DNA of 64,000 nt from Anaerolineaceae bacterium (GCA_029975475.1 JARKPB010000018.1:1-64000); one strand, 5' to 3'. Numbered from the stretch's first letter, positions 53,182 through 62,215 are shown. The notes: generated from the sequence alone by a model not told the origin. Numbers and translations: made by a program.

Positions 53182-54005
53182 CGCAGCAGAGAAAGCAGCA
53201 AAGCTGCCAGCGCCCCAACCAGCGTGCAGGCGGTGTTTACCCAGTCATTATTCAACCAGGGCATTCCCCTGAGCCGGCGGGTCTGTTCACCGCAGGTGTG
53301 GAAAGGATGACGCTCCGTTTCTTTTTGACAGCGCGGACAGGTATAAACCGCCTGCAGGGTCGCGCCCAGCAGCGAATCAGCCAGGCTGCCGAGAAAACCG
53401 CCCGCGGTGACCGCCCCCAGGAGGAGCAGCAGCCGGGAGAAAGAAAGCCCCTCGGCGTACGGCCAGGCAGCCGCTCCCAGCAGGGCGATTAAGGCTGACC
53501 CGGCCAGCGCCGCGGCTGAACCCGCCAGGCTGATTCCGCCAGAGGTGCCAGGGGCGACCACCTTCCAGGTTGTGATACTGCGCGGGGCTTTGCGGCTCAA
53601 AACGCCCAGTTCGGTTGCCCAGGTATCCGCGTTGGCCGCCGCCAGCGACCCGGCAAAAGCGAACCAGGGCCAGACCGCTCCAGGAAATGCCAGTTGAAGC
53701 AGGACAAATACCCCGCTGATCCCGCCGTTGGCAGCCACCTGCCAGATGTCGCGCTGCGAACCTTTTGAAAATTTCTCTTCAAATTTCAACTTCCGCTGCT
53801 TCCACAGCCGGGACAATCCGCTGGAGGAGATGAAAAATCCCAGCAGCAGCACCGACCAGTTCAGGCCCCCCAGCCCAAAGACGATCGAACCCAGCAGCAT
53901 CGCGCCCGCCATTCCCGACTTGCTGAGACTCCCGGCGCGGTAGGCTGCATAAGAAATCGCCAGCGCGAGTATGATTCCAATCAGCAGTGTGGTTGTATTG
54001 ATCAT
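53178..54005 (-). CDS. DUF92-family membrane protein
   Basis: A 275-residue protein with six or seven hydrophobic segments. Diagnostic elements are AGAMLLGSIVFGLGGLNWS, FAGSLAAANADTWATELGVL (the NADTWATE motif) and GGFLGSLADSLLGATLQAVY. A small zinc-ribbon-like piece, CPRCQ and CGEQ, lies near residue 220. DUF92 proteins relate to phytyl-phosphate kinase (VTE6) of phototrophs, but the bacterial function is not settled. GGGAG precedes the ATG. It is followed by the MFS gene with a TTGA overlap. Confidence 0.9.
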   Translation of the reverse strand: MINTTTLLIGIILALAISYAAYRAGSLSKSGMAGAMLLGSIVFGLGGLNWSVLLLGFFISSSGLSRLWKQRKLKFEEKFSKGSQRDIWQVAANGGISGVFVLLQLAFPGAVWPWFAFAGSLAAANADTWATELGVLSRKAPRSITTWKVVAPGTSGGISLAGSAAALAGSALIALLGAAAWPYAEGLSFSRLLLLLGAVTAGGFLGSLADSLLGATLQAVYTCPRCQKETERHPFHTCGEQTRRLRGMPWLNNDWVNTACTLVGALAALLLSLLR

Positions 54006-54049
54006 TACAGGAAATCTCCCGGGCGGTCGAGTGGCACCGACTGAGTGTA

Positions 54050-54952
54050 TTACAACGAGAAAAGAACCGCAATGGACAAAAGAATAGTTGTTAATGGCGA
54101 AGACCCCCAGAGCAGATACGCCGGCAGGGGGCCGTCTTCCCGGCGGTAGAGGAACAACCCGCCAATAAGATCCGCGCTGTAAACCATCAATCCCAGAACG
54201 GGGAGCAGGAGAAGCCTTTCAGGGTTAACCGCTTCGAGGGGTTGGCCGGAAGGGTCAAATCCGATTGATACCGGCCCGAGGCCTGCGGCCGCCAAAGAGA
54301 CCGCCACCAGGAAGAGCACCCCCAGGACCAAACCGGACAGCATCAACGCGCGGGCAAAGCGGTCAGACCAGACCTCTTGAAGATACGCGGCCGGCAGCGT
54401 GCTGCGGGCAGTCAGAGGGGTCAGGCTGCCCATTTCTATCGCTTCCTGAAACGCGCGGGCAAAGGCTGACGGATCTTCCGGTGAGATGGCAAAGACTTTC
54501 TTCCGGGTCGCCAGCAGCAGCAAACGGCCGGGATCCGATGCCAGGAATTCCACCCGCCCCAGATCAGGGATCACGAGCGAACCGATCAGCGCCCCCGGAG
54601 CGCGCAGGGCGGGTAATTTCAAACGGCTGCCAAAATCTTGAGCAGAACGCAGCCAGTCAATATCATCCAGGGGAATATCCTCGGCGCGCAGCCCCCAGTT
54701 TATCCGCAGACCATCTCGACCCACGCGGTAACTCGCTCCGCGTAACGCATACCAGCGGTAAGCCGCCAGCGGCAGCAGCGACAGCACCCCCAGAGCGGCC
54801 AGCAGCAGCAGGATGAAATTCACCCCTTCCTGCTGCATCGCCGCCCAGAATAAAAAGCCGCCGCCGCCTGCCGATACCAGCGCGAGGAGAGCGTGCACCA
54901 GCAAACCAGCGCTGCGCGGGGGGTAGAAAGTCTGAGAGATCTCCAAGCGCAC
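54050..54952 (-). CDS. Membrane protein with PH-like domain
   Basis: A 300-residue protein with two N-terminal membrane segments (residues about 15-40, 45-65), a central soluble domain resembling bacterial PH domains (ASYRVGRDGLRINWGLRAED, IDWLRSAQDF, LIGSLVIPDLGRVEFLAS, VFAISPEDPSAFARAF) and two or three more membrane segments from about 205 on. The role is unknown. The start GTG at 54950-54952 lies five bases after the aminotransferase stop, so translation is probably coupled. Confidence 0.75.
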   Translation of the reverse strand: MRLEISQTFYPPRSAGLLVHALLALVSAGGGGFLFWAAMQQEGVNFILLLLAALGVLSLLPLAAYRWYALRGASYRVGRDGLRINWGLRAEDIPLDDIDWLRSAQDFGSRLKLPALRAPGALIGSLVIPDLGRVEFLASDPGRLLLLATRKKVFAISPEDPSAFARAFQEAIEMGSLTPLTARSTLPAAYLQEVWSDRFARALMLSGLVLGVLFLVAVSLAAAGLGPVSIGFDPSGQPLEAVNPERLLLLPVLGLMVYSADLIGGLFLYRREDGPLPAYLLWGSSPLTTILLSIAVLFSL

Positions 54953-54957
54953 TTCCC

Positions 54958-56139
54958 CTACAGGGTCTCTGCCAGAGCGCGGCAGACCGTTTCGACCTGT
55001 TCTTCGGTCATGACGCTTGAAAACGGCAGGGCCAGACCGCGTTCGCCCAGGTCTTCCGTTACCGGCAGATCACCCTGGCGGTACCCAAAACGCTCGACCA
55101 TGTAAGGCTGTAGATGGATGGGCAGGAAGTATGGGCGCACCGGTATACCGCGTTCCGCGAGAGCGGCCGCCACCCTGGCGCGCTGCATACCTTTGGGCAC
55201 ACGAATCACATACACGAACCAGGAGACTTTGCTGGTGTACGCGGCGACATTTGGGGCTTCAAAAGGCAATTTCGCCAGCCGCTGCGCATACCAGTCCGCC
55301 ACGCGCTGCCGTTTGGCAATCAGTTCATCCAGGCGCGACATTTGAATGGTCCCCAGGGCGGCGCTCATTTCGTCAATGCGGTAGTTATAGCCCAGATAGG
55401 TATGCTGCAGCCAGGTATCGCCGGGCGCCCGTCCCTGATTCCGCAGCGCGCGCATAAAACTTGCCGCCCGTTCATCATCGGTCACGATCATGCCGCCTTC
55501 GCCCGTGGTGATCTGCTTGTTGGGATAAAAGGCAAAAACCCCGCAATCGCCAAATGTGCCAGCCGATTTTCCGCGGTATTCTGCCCCAAGGGCTTCACAG
55601 GAGTCTTCGATGAACCCCAGACCGTAGCGGTCGGCCGTCTGCCGCAGCGCGGCCAGGTCAGCTGGCTGGCCAAAGACATCTACAGCCAGCAGTCCGCGTA
55701 ATTTTGCCCCTTCCGGAACTCCCTGGCGCGGCAGCCAGCGGCGGGCGGCGGCTCCGCCGCGGGTTATATCCGCCGCGGCCTGTTCAACCAGACCCGGGTC
55801 GATGTTGCCGCTGCGCTCTTCCACATCCACAAAAACCGGGATCACATTTTCGAAAAGCAGCACGTTGGTCGAGGCGACAAATGAGAAGGAAGTGGTGATC
55901 ACCAGGTCGCCAGGGCTCCATCCAGCGGCGCGCACACACAGGTGCAGCCCGGCGGTGCCGGAATTGACCGAAATGGCGTGTTTGCTGCCCGTGCGCTCGC
56001 AGAAGGCCGCTTCAAAACGGTCCGTCCAGGATCCCATGCTTAAATTGGGGGTGTTCAAGACCGAGAGAACCGCCTGACGTTCGGCTTCGGTGATATCGGG
56101 GGATGACATCGGTACAACAGGTTTCATCATTTTGCTCAT
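54958..56139 (-). CDS. DegT/DnrJ/EryC1/StrS-family sugar aminotransferase
   Basis: A 393-residue PLP enzyme. Motifs are ERQAVLSVLNTPNLSMG, HAISVNSGTAGLHLCVRAAG, FIEDSCEALGAEYRGKSAGT (cofactor Asp) and ITTGEGGMIVTDD. It moves an amino group onto a keto-sugar nucleotide. It lies outside the polysaccharide cluster, which lacks such an enzyme, so it may supply it in trans. The ATG at 56137-56139 has no Shine-Dalgarno; TACAAT ends six bases upstream, suggesting a leaderless message. Confidence 0.93.
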   Translation of the reverse strand: MSKMMKPVVPMSSPDITEAERQAVLSVLNTPNLSMGSWTDRFEAAFCERTGSKHAISVNSGTAGLHLCVRAAGWSPGDLVITTSFSFVASTNVLLFENVIPVFVDVEERSGNIDPGLVEQAAADITRGGAAARRWLPRQGVPEGAKLRGLLAVDVFGQPADLAALRQTADRYGLGFIEDSCEALGAEYRGKSAGTFGDCGVFAFYPNKQITTGEGGMIVTDDERAASFMRALRNQGRAPGDTWLQHTYLGYNYRIDEMSAALGTIQMSRLDELIAKRQRVADWYAQRLAKLPFEAPNVAAYTSKVSWFVYVIRVPKGMQRARVAAALAERGIPVRPYFLPIHLQPYMVERFGYRQGDLPVTEDLGERGLALPFSSVMTEEQVETVCRALAETL

Positions 56140-56145
56140 AAGTGG

Positions 56146-56151
56146 ATTGTA
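56146..56151 (-). promoter_or_regulatory. -10 box of the aminotransferase gene, leaderless start
   Basis: TACAAT on the minus strand lies six bases before ATG 56139, like the leaderless cases at 27290 and selD. No good -35 is visible. Confidence 0.5.
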
Positions 56152-56172
56152 CCCCGCTTTAAGGCCGCGGGG

Positions 56173-56592
56173 TTATTCGCCAATGATTTTGATCAATACA
56201 CGCTTTTTGCGCCCGCCATCAAACTCGCCGTAAAAAATCTGCTCCCAGGGCCCAAAATCCAGTTTTCCATCGGTCACCGCGACCACCACTTCGCGCCCCA
56301 TCACCTGACGTTTCAGATGCGCATCGCCGTTGTCCTCGCCGGTGCGGTTATGCTCATACGCGTTAAGGGGCGCATGCGGAGCAAGTTGTTCCAGCCAGCG
56401 CGCGTAGTCGTGGTGAAGGCCGTCTTCATCGTCGTTGATAAAGACCGATGCGGTGATATGCATGGCATTGACCAGCGCCAGGCCCTCGCGAATTCCGCTT
56501 TCGCGCAAAGCTTCTTTTACTTCCGAAGTGATATTCACAAAACCCATCCGCCCGGGGATCAAAAACCACAACTCCTTGCGGTAACTTTTCAT
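56173..56592 (-). CDS. YjbQ family protein (UPF0047)
   Basis: A 139-residue single-domain protein. Hallmarks are [58 protein letters not shown] and [20 protein letters not shown]. The family binds zinc and has been shown in some bacteria to have weak thiamine-phosphate synthase activity; the general role is uncertain. I start at ATG 56590-56592, which overlaps the upstream stop as ATGA and has GGAGGCGGC before it. The nearby thiamine operon makes a thiamine link tempting but unproved. Confidence 0.9.
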   Translation of the reverse strand: MKSYRKELWFLIPGRMGFVNITSEVKEALRESGIREGLALVNAMHITASVFINDDEDGLHHDYARWLEQLAPHAPLNAYEHNRTGEDNGDAHLKRQVMGREVVVAVTDGKLDFGPWEQIFYGEFDGGRKKRVLIKIIGE

Positions 56593-57239
56593 GCCGCCTC
56601 CGCCTCCAAATTGGTCAACTGCAGCCGGTAGCATTGGCCGCCTTCTTCAGGTGAAAAACCCATGCGCTCCAGGTAGCGCCGGTGCGCCCGGCTTCCGCTG
56701 GGGCTGACCACCGCGCGAACCCCCATGGCGCCAAAGCGCTGCTGCTCGCGGGTGTAAACAAAGCGGCCAATCTTAAAATCACGATACCCAGGAATTACGT
56801 AGTCCAGATGGACCAAAAATTCTTCACCGAAGACTTCGCCCAGCACCAGCCCGGCGGGTACCATGTTGCGCAGCACAAAAAAGCCAATCCATTCCTTTTC
56901 CGGGTTGATTCTGAAATCGGGCAAAAATTTTCGAATATCCGCCTGATAATGCTCCAAAAAACGTTCAAGGTAGAGCGAATCCTGGCGGGCATCCAGGATG
57001 GTAAAGTATTCCTTGACCCGGACCATTTCGAGTAAATAATACAGGTCTATCAGCACAATAAACGCGTTCACAAAAGCGACCGGAAACGCGCCAATCAGCA
57101 CCCCGTAAATGGTGAAGATTACCGCGCCAATCAGGTTAATCAACCTCAACCGGATAATTGAACGCATGGTCAGCGAGACGGCGACCAGCGCTGAAGCCAG
57201 ATACCCGACGATTTCAAGAATGATTCGATCCTGGATCAC
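56589..57239 (-). CDS. YgjV-like membrane protein with soluble C-terminal domain
   Basis: A 216-residue protein. Three hydrophobic segments (residues about 8-24, 31-50, 52-72) with [20 protein letters not shown] resemble the YgjV family. The C-terminal 130 residues include [20 protein letters not shown] and [20 protein letters not shown] and look like a GNAT-type fold; function is unknown. GTG at 57237-57239 follows GAGGTGGAAA. It is the gene directly before YjbQ in the operon. Confidence 0.75.
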   Translation of the reverse strand: MIQDRIILEIVGYLASALVAVSLTMRSIIRLRLINLIGAVIFTIYGVLIGAFPVAFVNAFIVLIDLYYLLEMVRVKEYFTILDARQDSLYLERFLEHYQADIRKFLPDFRINPEKEWIGFFVLRNMVPAGLVLGEVFGEEFLVHLDYVIPGYRDFKIGRFVYTREQQRFGAMGVRAVVSPSGSRAHRRYLERMGFSPEEGGQCYRLQLTNLEAEAA

Positions 57240-57311
57240 TTTCCACCTCGTAATGATTGAACCGCCAGCGCCGATCGGTTTTTTCCAATTAGCGCTGCGG
57301 CCCTCCCCGCT

Positions 57312-59030
57312 TCAGGCTTCCTTCAGGGCGGCTGCCGCGGCCGAAACGGCTTCTTCCAGCGGCACGACCCACGCTTCACCGCCAGCGCGGCGCTTGAATT
57401 CAACCCCGCCCTGTTTTAACGCTCGCTCGCTCACCGTGATGCGCAGCGGCAGCCCGATCAGATCGGCATCGTTAAATTTGACCCCCGCGGATTCTGCCCG
57501 GTCATCCACCAAGGGTTCCAGCCCGGCCCGGGTCAGCGCTGTTTCCAGCTGCGCCGCGGCGGCCTGGGTGTCAATGGTTTTCCCTGCCAGTACAACCAGG
57601 TGGACGGGATAAGGCGCAATGCTGGCTGGCCAGATCAGACCGCGTTCGTCATGGTGTTCCTCTGCCACGCAGGCCAGCAGACGCCCCACACCGATTCCGT
57701 AACTGCCCATAATGACCGGCTGACTGACGCCCTGTTCATCCAGAAACTCAGCCCCCATGACAGCCGTGTAGCGTGTGCCAAGCTTGAAGATATTGCCCAC
57801 TTCCACGCCGCGGCTGGCGCGCATCGGCTGGCCGCATTCCGGGCAGGCATCACCCTCGCTGGCGGAGGCGATATCCGCCACCACCGCGGCGCTGTAATCC
57901 CGACCGTAATTCACATTTTTGAGGTGATAGCCCGCCTGGTTGGCCCCCGCCACCAGATTCGGGCTGTGCGGGATGGCATCGTCCACCACAACCGTGGCAG
58001 CGGATAAACCGACTGGCGACGCATACCCGGGCACAGCCCCAACCGCGCGAATTTCCTCATCCAGCGCAGGCCGCAGGTCTTTGAGTTTTAACGCATTGGC
58101 CAGTTTGGTTTCGTTGACTTCCATATCCCCGCGCACAACGGCAAAGACAAACTGCGTCTGGCTGCCGTCCGCGGTCTGCCCGACCATGAACACGGCTTTG
58201 GCGGTTTTTGCGCATGGAATCTTCAAAAAGGCGGCCAGGTCCTGGATGGTGCTGGTGTCCGGGGTCGGAATTTTTTCCAGCGGCAAGGCTGGCTCGGCTT
58301 CTGCCGGGGGTTTACGGAATCTGGCGATCTGCCGGTTGGCAGAGTAATGACAGGCATCGCAGAAAAGCAGGGTATCTTCCCCGATCGGGGTCAGGTACAT
58401 GTATTCGTGCGCCATCTGCCCCCCCATCATCCCGGTATCGGAAAGCACCGCGACAACATCCAGCCCGCACCGCTTAAAAATCCGGAAATAAGCCTGGTAA
58501 TGCGCCTGATACTGCCTGTCCAGCCCTTCCCAGTCGGCATCCAGACTGTAGGAATCCAGCATGGTAAATTCGCGCACGCGGATTAAACCGGCGCGCGGGC
58601 GGGGATCATCGCGCCATTTGGTTTGAATGTGATACACCAGCGCCGGCAGCTGGCGGTAGGAGCGAATTTCGCTGCGCACCAGGAAAGAGACAATTTCCTC
58701 GTGCGTCATTGCCAGCACCATATCATGGTTATTCTTGTCCTTAAACCGCCCCATTTCACTGCCAATCTGATACCAGCGGCCGGTCTCTTTCCACACATCT
58801 GCGGGATGTACGACTGGCATACACAGTTCCTGCCCGCCAATGGCATTCATCTCCTCGCGCATGATCGCCTGAATGCGCTGCATGGCGCGCTGCGCCAGGG
58901 GAAGGTAACAAAAGATGCCCGCCCCCAGGGGGCGGATAAAACCGGCCCGCAGCAGCAGCTGATGGCTGGCAATTTCAACTTCCGATGGAGCTTCTCGCAG
59001 GGTGGTGCTGAATAGTCTGGATATTTTCAT
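57312..59030 (-). CDS. proS: Prolyl-tRNA synthetase, bacterial type
   Basis: A 572-residue class II synthetase that charges tRNA-Pro. The core starts MKISRLFSTTLREAPSEVEI and has motif 1-2 regions (FCYLPLAQRAMQRIQ, TKWRDDPRPRAGLIRVREF), the editing insertion (about residues 230-390, with ANALKLKDLRPALDEEIRAV) and motif 3 in GSYGIGVGRLL. The C-terminal anticodon domain follows (VHLVVLAGKTI). I start at ATG 59028-59030; a longer open frame upstream reads into the CPBP gene on the same strand and is not believed. A 572-residue length fits the bacterial form. Confidence 0.97.
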   Translation of the reverse strand: MKISRLFSTTLREAPSEVEIASHQLLLRAGFIRPLGAGIFCYLPLAQRAMQRIQAIMREEMNAIGGQELCMPVVHPADVWKETGRWYQIGSEMGRFKDKNNHDMVLAMTHEEIVSFLVRSEIRSYRQLPALVYHIQTKWRDDPRPRAGLIRVREFTMLDSYSLDADWEGLDRQYQAHYQAYFRIFKRCGLDVVAVLSDTGMMGGQMAHEYMYLTPIGEDTLLFCDACHYSANRQIARFRKPPAEAEPALPLEKIPTPDTSTIQDLAAFLKIPCAKTAKAVFMVGQTADGSQTQFVFAVVRGDMEVNETKLANALKLKDLRPALDEEIRAVGAVPGYASPVGLSAATVVVDDAIPHSPNLVAGANQAGYHLKNVNYGRDYSAAVVADIASASEGDACPECGQPMRASRGVEVGNIFKLGTRYTAVMGAEFLDEQGVSQPVIMGSYGIGVGRLLACVAEEHHDERGLIWPASIAPYPVHLVVLAGKTIDTQAAAAQLETALTRAGLEPLVDDRAESAGVKFNDADLIGLPLRITVSERALKQGGVEFKRRAGGEAWVVPLEEAVSAAAAALKEA

Positions 59031-59041
59031 AGTATCGCTCG

Positions 59042-59806
59042 TTAAATAAGGGTTTGGATCCAGCCTGATATCAAACGGTAAAAGAACGGCGCGGCCGCGT
59101 GGCCGGTCTTTCGCATCATCCAGCCCAGAAGCAGCCCCTGCACCGCGCTGATCAGCAGACCCCAAAGCAGAACCGAACCGCTGTAAACCCCCAGCCGGCC
59201 GGGTAAAAACCATAGGGTAAACATAGCCGACGCCGCCAGCCAGCCCCAGCGCTCGCCCAGCCAGGCAGCCATACGGGGCTGGATGTAACCGCGAAAGAGG
59301 GTTTCTTCTCCCAGGGCGATGACGGCCCAGTACAAAAAAGCGGTTCCTTCTCCCGGGGTCAGGCCGTCCATCACATTCATCGCCCGCCCGCGCAGGAAGA
59401 GAACCACCAGCGCGGTACCAATCCCCAGACGCAGCGCTGCGCCTAACGTCTCCCGGTTCCATCCCGCGCTGCGCAGCGGCTGCCGGCGAATCGCGAGCGC
59501 CAGCAGCACCAGCCCAAGCCCGACGGCTGCCACAATCGCCTGGCTGCGCAGACCAGACAGCAGAAGCGGCAGTGTATCTTCTTTGACCGGTTCAGGGAGC
59601 AACGGCAGGCTGCCCGCCGCCCGGTAATATTGAAATGCGATCAGAAAGAAGATGGCGAAAAGCAGAAACGAGACGGTACCTTCCCGGCGGGGGTAACGAA
59701 AGCCGAGGCGCGCGCGCTGAAAAGCGGGGGCTAACCCCATCAACATGGTCGCGCCAATCACCCCCAGCCATTCAACCAGGTAAAGCAGGAGGACGCTGGT
59801 ATTCAT
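59042..59806 (-). CDS. CPBP-family intramembrane metalloprotease
   Basis: A 254-residue membrane protein with seven or eight hydrophobic segments. The active-site motif is ALGEETLFRGYIQPRMA (Glu-Glu-x3-Arg, near residue 166) and the second part is SAMFTLWFLPGRLGVYSGSV, where the expected His-x3 in the fourth helix is not clear. Members of the CAAX-protease and bacteriocin-processing family are cytoplasmic-membrane peptidases of varied role. The start lies three bases after the bactofilin stop, so they are co-translated. Confidence 0.85.
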   Translation of the reverse strand: MNTSVLLLYLVEWLGVIGATMLMGLAPAFQRARLGFRYPRREGTVSFLLFAIFFLIAFQYYRAAGSLPLLPEPVKEDTLPLLLSGLRSQAIVAAVGLGLVLLALAIRRQPLRSAGWNRETLGAALRLGIGTALVVLFLRGRAMNVMDGLTPGEGTAFLYWAVIALGEETLFRGYIQPRMAAWLGERWGWLAASAMFTLWFLPGRLGVYSGSVLLWGLLISAVQGLLLGWMMRKTGHAAAPFFYRLISGWIQTLI

Positions 59807-59809
59807 GCT

Positions 59810-60256
59810 TTAGCGGTCTCCGCTGCTCGTGGCGGCTGAATCAACCGTCGTGGGCCGGGTAGCTTCGGCTGCGTCGAGTTCCAGTTCAACTTTTTCTTCC
59901 ATGCGAATTTGACCGCGCAGAAAAGCGCCTTCTTCCGTCGTGAACGCGGCGGTGACCACATCGCCCCACACCCGCCCGGTGGAACGGATCTCCAGTTTTT
60001 CCGCCGTGATATTTCCGCGAACGGAACCGGCGACAATCACATTATTGGCGCGCAGGTTGTCGCAGGTGACCCGCCCGGTCTCGCCAATCACAACCAGTCC
60101 CTGCAGGGCAATTTGCCCTTCAAACAATCCTTCGATCCGTACGCCGCCGCTGCCGCGCAGGTTGCCCTGCCAGTTAATCCCCTGTCCCAGCACGGAAGTC
60201 ACACGTTCCACTGGGGTAACCGCTGGCGGCGCAGGGGGTGGGTTTCTTTTTAACAT
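59810..60256 (-). CDS. Bactofilin-type polymer-forming protein
   Basis: A 148-residue protein with a short Pro-rich head (MLKRNPPPAPPAVTPVER) and a beta-helical bactofilin core (about residues 25-120): GQGINWQGNLRGSGGVRIEG, GETGRVTCDNLRANNVIVAG and STGRVWGDVVTAAFTTEEGA. Bactofilins form filaments that position cell-shape or polysaccharide machinery. I start at ATG 60254-60256, which has GGGAGGCTGGT before it; a TTG six codons upstream is less likely. First gene of an operon with CPBP protease, proS, YgjV-like and YjbQ. Confidence 0.87.
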   Translation of the reverse strand: MLKRNPPPAPPAVTPVERVTSVLGQGINWQGNLRGSGGVRIEGLFEGQIALQGLVVIGETGRVTCDNLRANNVIVAGSVRGNITAEKLEIRSTGRVWGDVVTAAFTTEEGAFLRGQIRMEEKVELELDAAEATRPTTVDSAATSSGDR

Positions 60257-60339
60257 ACCAGCCTCCCGGTTCAAACTACATTTCGGGTTTATTTTATCGT
60301 ATGGCGGGCATCTTGAACATCATGCTTTTACACACCGGA

Positions 60340-60368
60340 TTGACATTTCCCCCTCCCTCTCGTATACT
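60340..60368 (+). promoter_or_regulatory. Promoter of the thiamine operon
   Basis: TTGACA (60340-60345) and TATACT (60363-60368) are 17 bases apart. Start near 60375 puts the TPP riboswitch about ten bases into the transcript. Confidence 0.85.
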
Positions 60369-60383
60369 CAAATTGAAAATTTA

Positions 60384-60468
60384 ACGGGGAGCCTTTTTGG
60401 GGCTGAGAGGAGGGTTGCGACCCTCGACCCGCATCACCTGATCCGGATAATGCCGGCGGAGGGAACAA
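60384..60468 (+). ncRNA. TPP riboswitch (THI element)
   Basis: Conserved blocks in order: CGGGGAGCC, GGGGCTGAGAGG, CACCTGATCCGGATAATGCC, GGCGGAGGGAAC. The last two are the most conserved parts of the thiamine-pyrophosphate aptamer. Binding of thiamine pyrophosphate should repress the operon thiN-thiB-thiP-thiQ that follows. Confidence 0.97.
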
Positions 60469-60482
60469 AGCCCAGTGCTGCC

Positions 60483-60512
60483 ACATCCTCCCCCGGCGGA
60501 GGATGTTTGTTT
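60483..60512 (+). promoter_or_regulatory. TPP riboswitch expression platform, hairpin that hides the thiN ribosome site
   Basis: ACATCCTCC and GGAGGATGT (60483-60491 with 60498-60506) form a 9-bp stem with loop CCCGGC. The 3' arm holds the GGAGG that serves thiN (ATG at 60513), and it is followed by TTGTTT, so the hairpin can both stop transcription and block translation. Confidence 0.75.
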
Positions 60513-61172
60513 ATGCGCTTTCACCGTGCTGTCATTTTTGCCAACGGCGAGCTGCGCGACCTGGCCGCGGCGCGCCGCCTGCTCGACACCCAGGACCTGC
60601 TGATCGCCGCGGACGGAGGTCTGGAACACATGCTGCGCATGGCAGTCCTGCCGCATCTGCTGATCGGCGATCTGGATTCCATTGATCCCGGTCAGGTCCC
60701 CCACCTGGAAGCCAGCGGGACCGAGGTCCGGCGGTATCCACCTGAAAAAGATGAAACCGACCTGGAGCTGGCCGTTCTGGCAGCTGTCCAGCTTGGCTGC
60801 CAGGAGCTGCTCATTCTGGGCGGGTTGGGAGGCCGGCTGGACCACAGCCTCGGAAATCTGGCGCTGCTCACTCACCCCGCGCTGGAAGGCATCAGCGCCC
60901 GCCTGGAAGACGGACTGGAAGAAGCCTTGATCATCCGCAGCCGGGCGCAGATCACAGGCCGCCCGGGAGATATCGTCTCGCTGATTCCCTTTCAGGGAGA
61001 TGCGCGCGGCATCACCACCCAGGGATTAAAGTATCCATTAACCAACGAAACGCTGCTGGCTTACCAGACGCGCGGAATTTCCAACGAGATGCTGACTTCG
61101 GCCGCCGAGGTCAGGCTGCAGTCCGGGCTGCTGCTGTGCATCCATACCCGCAGCGGTAATAAAAGGATTTGA
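60513..61172 (+). CDS. thiN: Thiamine pyrophosphokinase
   Basis: A 219-residue enzyme that makes thiamine pyrophosphate from thiamine and ATP. Motifs are LLIAADGGLEHML (residues about 28-40), HLLIGDLDSIDP (about 48-59), RYPPEKDETDLELAVL (substrate and metal Asp) and LGGLGGRLDHSLGNLALL. The start is ATG at 60513, served by the GGAGG inside the riboswitch hairpin; a longer open frame upstream runs through the riboswitch and is not real. The stop lies two bases before the thiB start. Confidence 0.95.
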   Translation: MRFHRAVIFANGELRDLAAARRLLDTQDLLIAADGGLEHMLRMAVLPHLLIGDLDSIDPGQVPHLEASGTEVRRYPPEKDETDLELAVLAAVQLGCQELLILGGLGGRLDHSLGNLALLTHPALEGISARLEDGLEEALIIRSRAQITGRPGDIVSLIPFQGDARGITTQGLKYPLTNETLLAYQTRGISNEMLTSAAEVRLQSGLLLCIHTRSGNKRI

Positions 61173-61174
61173 CC

Positions 61175-62215
61175 ATGATCAAGAAAAATCTGTTCACCAT
61201 TCTGCTGCTTTTCACCCTGCTGGCTGCCTGCGCGCCGGCCAGCCCGACCGTCCTGCGCGTCATGACCCACGACTCGTTTTCGGTGAGTGAACCGGTGGTA
61301 CGCCAGTTTGAGGAAACGCGCAACGTCAAGATCGAATTTTTAAAAAGCGGCGACAGCGGCGCGGCGTTGAACCGCGCGATCCTGACCAAAGACAACCCGC
61401 AGGCTGATCTGCTTTTCGGGGTAGACAACACCTTTCTTTCTCGCGCCTTGCAGGCGGGGATCTTTGAGCCCTACCAGTCTCCATTGCTTCAGCAAATCCC
61501 CACCGAGTTTATTCTCGATCCCCAGTACCGCGCTTTACCGGTCGATTTCGGAGATGTATGCATCAATTACGACCGGTTATATTTTGAAAAACAGAAGATC
61601 AAAGTACCCGAAACGCTCCAGGAACTCACCCGGCCGGAATACCGGGGATTGCTGGTGGTGGAAAATCCTGCCACCTCCAGCCCGGGACTGGCTTTCTTGC
61701 TTGCCACCATCGCGGAGTTTGGCGATCCCGGCTACCTGGATTACTGGAAGCAGCTGCGCGCCAACGGGGTTGTGGTGGTCAATGACTGGAACACCGCTTA
61801 CTATACCAATTTCTCCGGCTCGTCCGGTAAAGGTCCGCAGCCGATGGTGGTCTCCTACGGGACCAGCCCGGCGGCTGAAGTGATCTTTGCCAGCCAGCCG
61901 CTTACCGAAGCTCCGACAGCCAGCATCATCGGGCCGAACACCTGCTTCCGCCAGATCGAATTTATTGGCATTCTTAAAGGCACACCAAACCGCAAACTGG
62001 CTGAGGAATTTGTGGATTTCATCCTCGGCAAGACGTTTCAAGAGGATATTCCCTTGCAGATGTTTGTTTTCCCGGTGAATTCGCAGGCGGCCGTGCCGGA
62101 AGAATTCAGCCGCTATGTGCAGGTACCGTCCCAACCAGCCGAACTGGGATTGGATTTGATCGATCAACATCGCGAAGCCTGGATTGAAGCCTGGACGGAG
62201 GTGGTGCTGCGGTGA
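61175..62215 (+). CDS. thiB: Thiamine ABC transporter substrate-binding lipoprotein
   Basis: A 346-residue periplasmic-type binding protein. The signal (MIKKNLFTILLLFTLLAACA) ends in a lipobox Cys. The mature protein begins VLRVMTHDSFSVSEPVVRQF, then ADLLFGVDNTFLSRALQAGI and ALPVDFGDVCINYDR, the thiamine-binding ThiB/TbpA pattern. I start at ATG 61175 with AAAAGGA before it; the TTG two codons earlier overlaps the thiN stop. It captures thiamine outside the membrane for the ThiPQ transporter. Expression follows the TPP riboswitch. Confidence 0.93.
   Translation: MIKKNLFTILLLFTLLAACAPASPTVLRVMTHDSFSVSEPVVRQFEETRNVKIEFLKSGDSGAALNRAILTKDNPQADLLFGVDNTFLSRALQAGIFEPYQSPLLQQIPTEFILDPQYRALPVDFGDVCINYDRLYFEKQKIKVPETLQELTRPEYRGLLVVENPATSSPGLAFLLATIAEFGDPGYLDYWKQLRANGVVVVNDWNTAYYTNFSGSSGKGPQPMVVSYGTSPAAEVIFASQPLTEAPTASIIGPNTCFRQIEFIGILKGTPNRKLAEEFVDFILGKTFQEDIPLQMFVFPVNSQAAVPEEFSRYVQVPSQPAELGLDLIDQHREAWIEAWTEVVLR

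Noticed and set aside
59031-59462. 144-codon extension of proS upstream
   Set aside because: It runs through the CPBP protease gene on the same strand, and family proteins start at MKISRLF (59030).
59940-60512. 191-codon extension of thiN
   Set aside because: It crosses the antisense of bactofilin, the promoter and the TPP riboswitch; thiN starts at ATG 60513.
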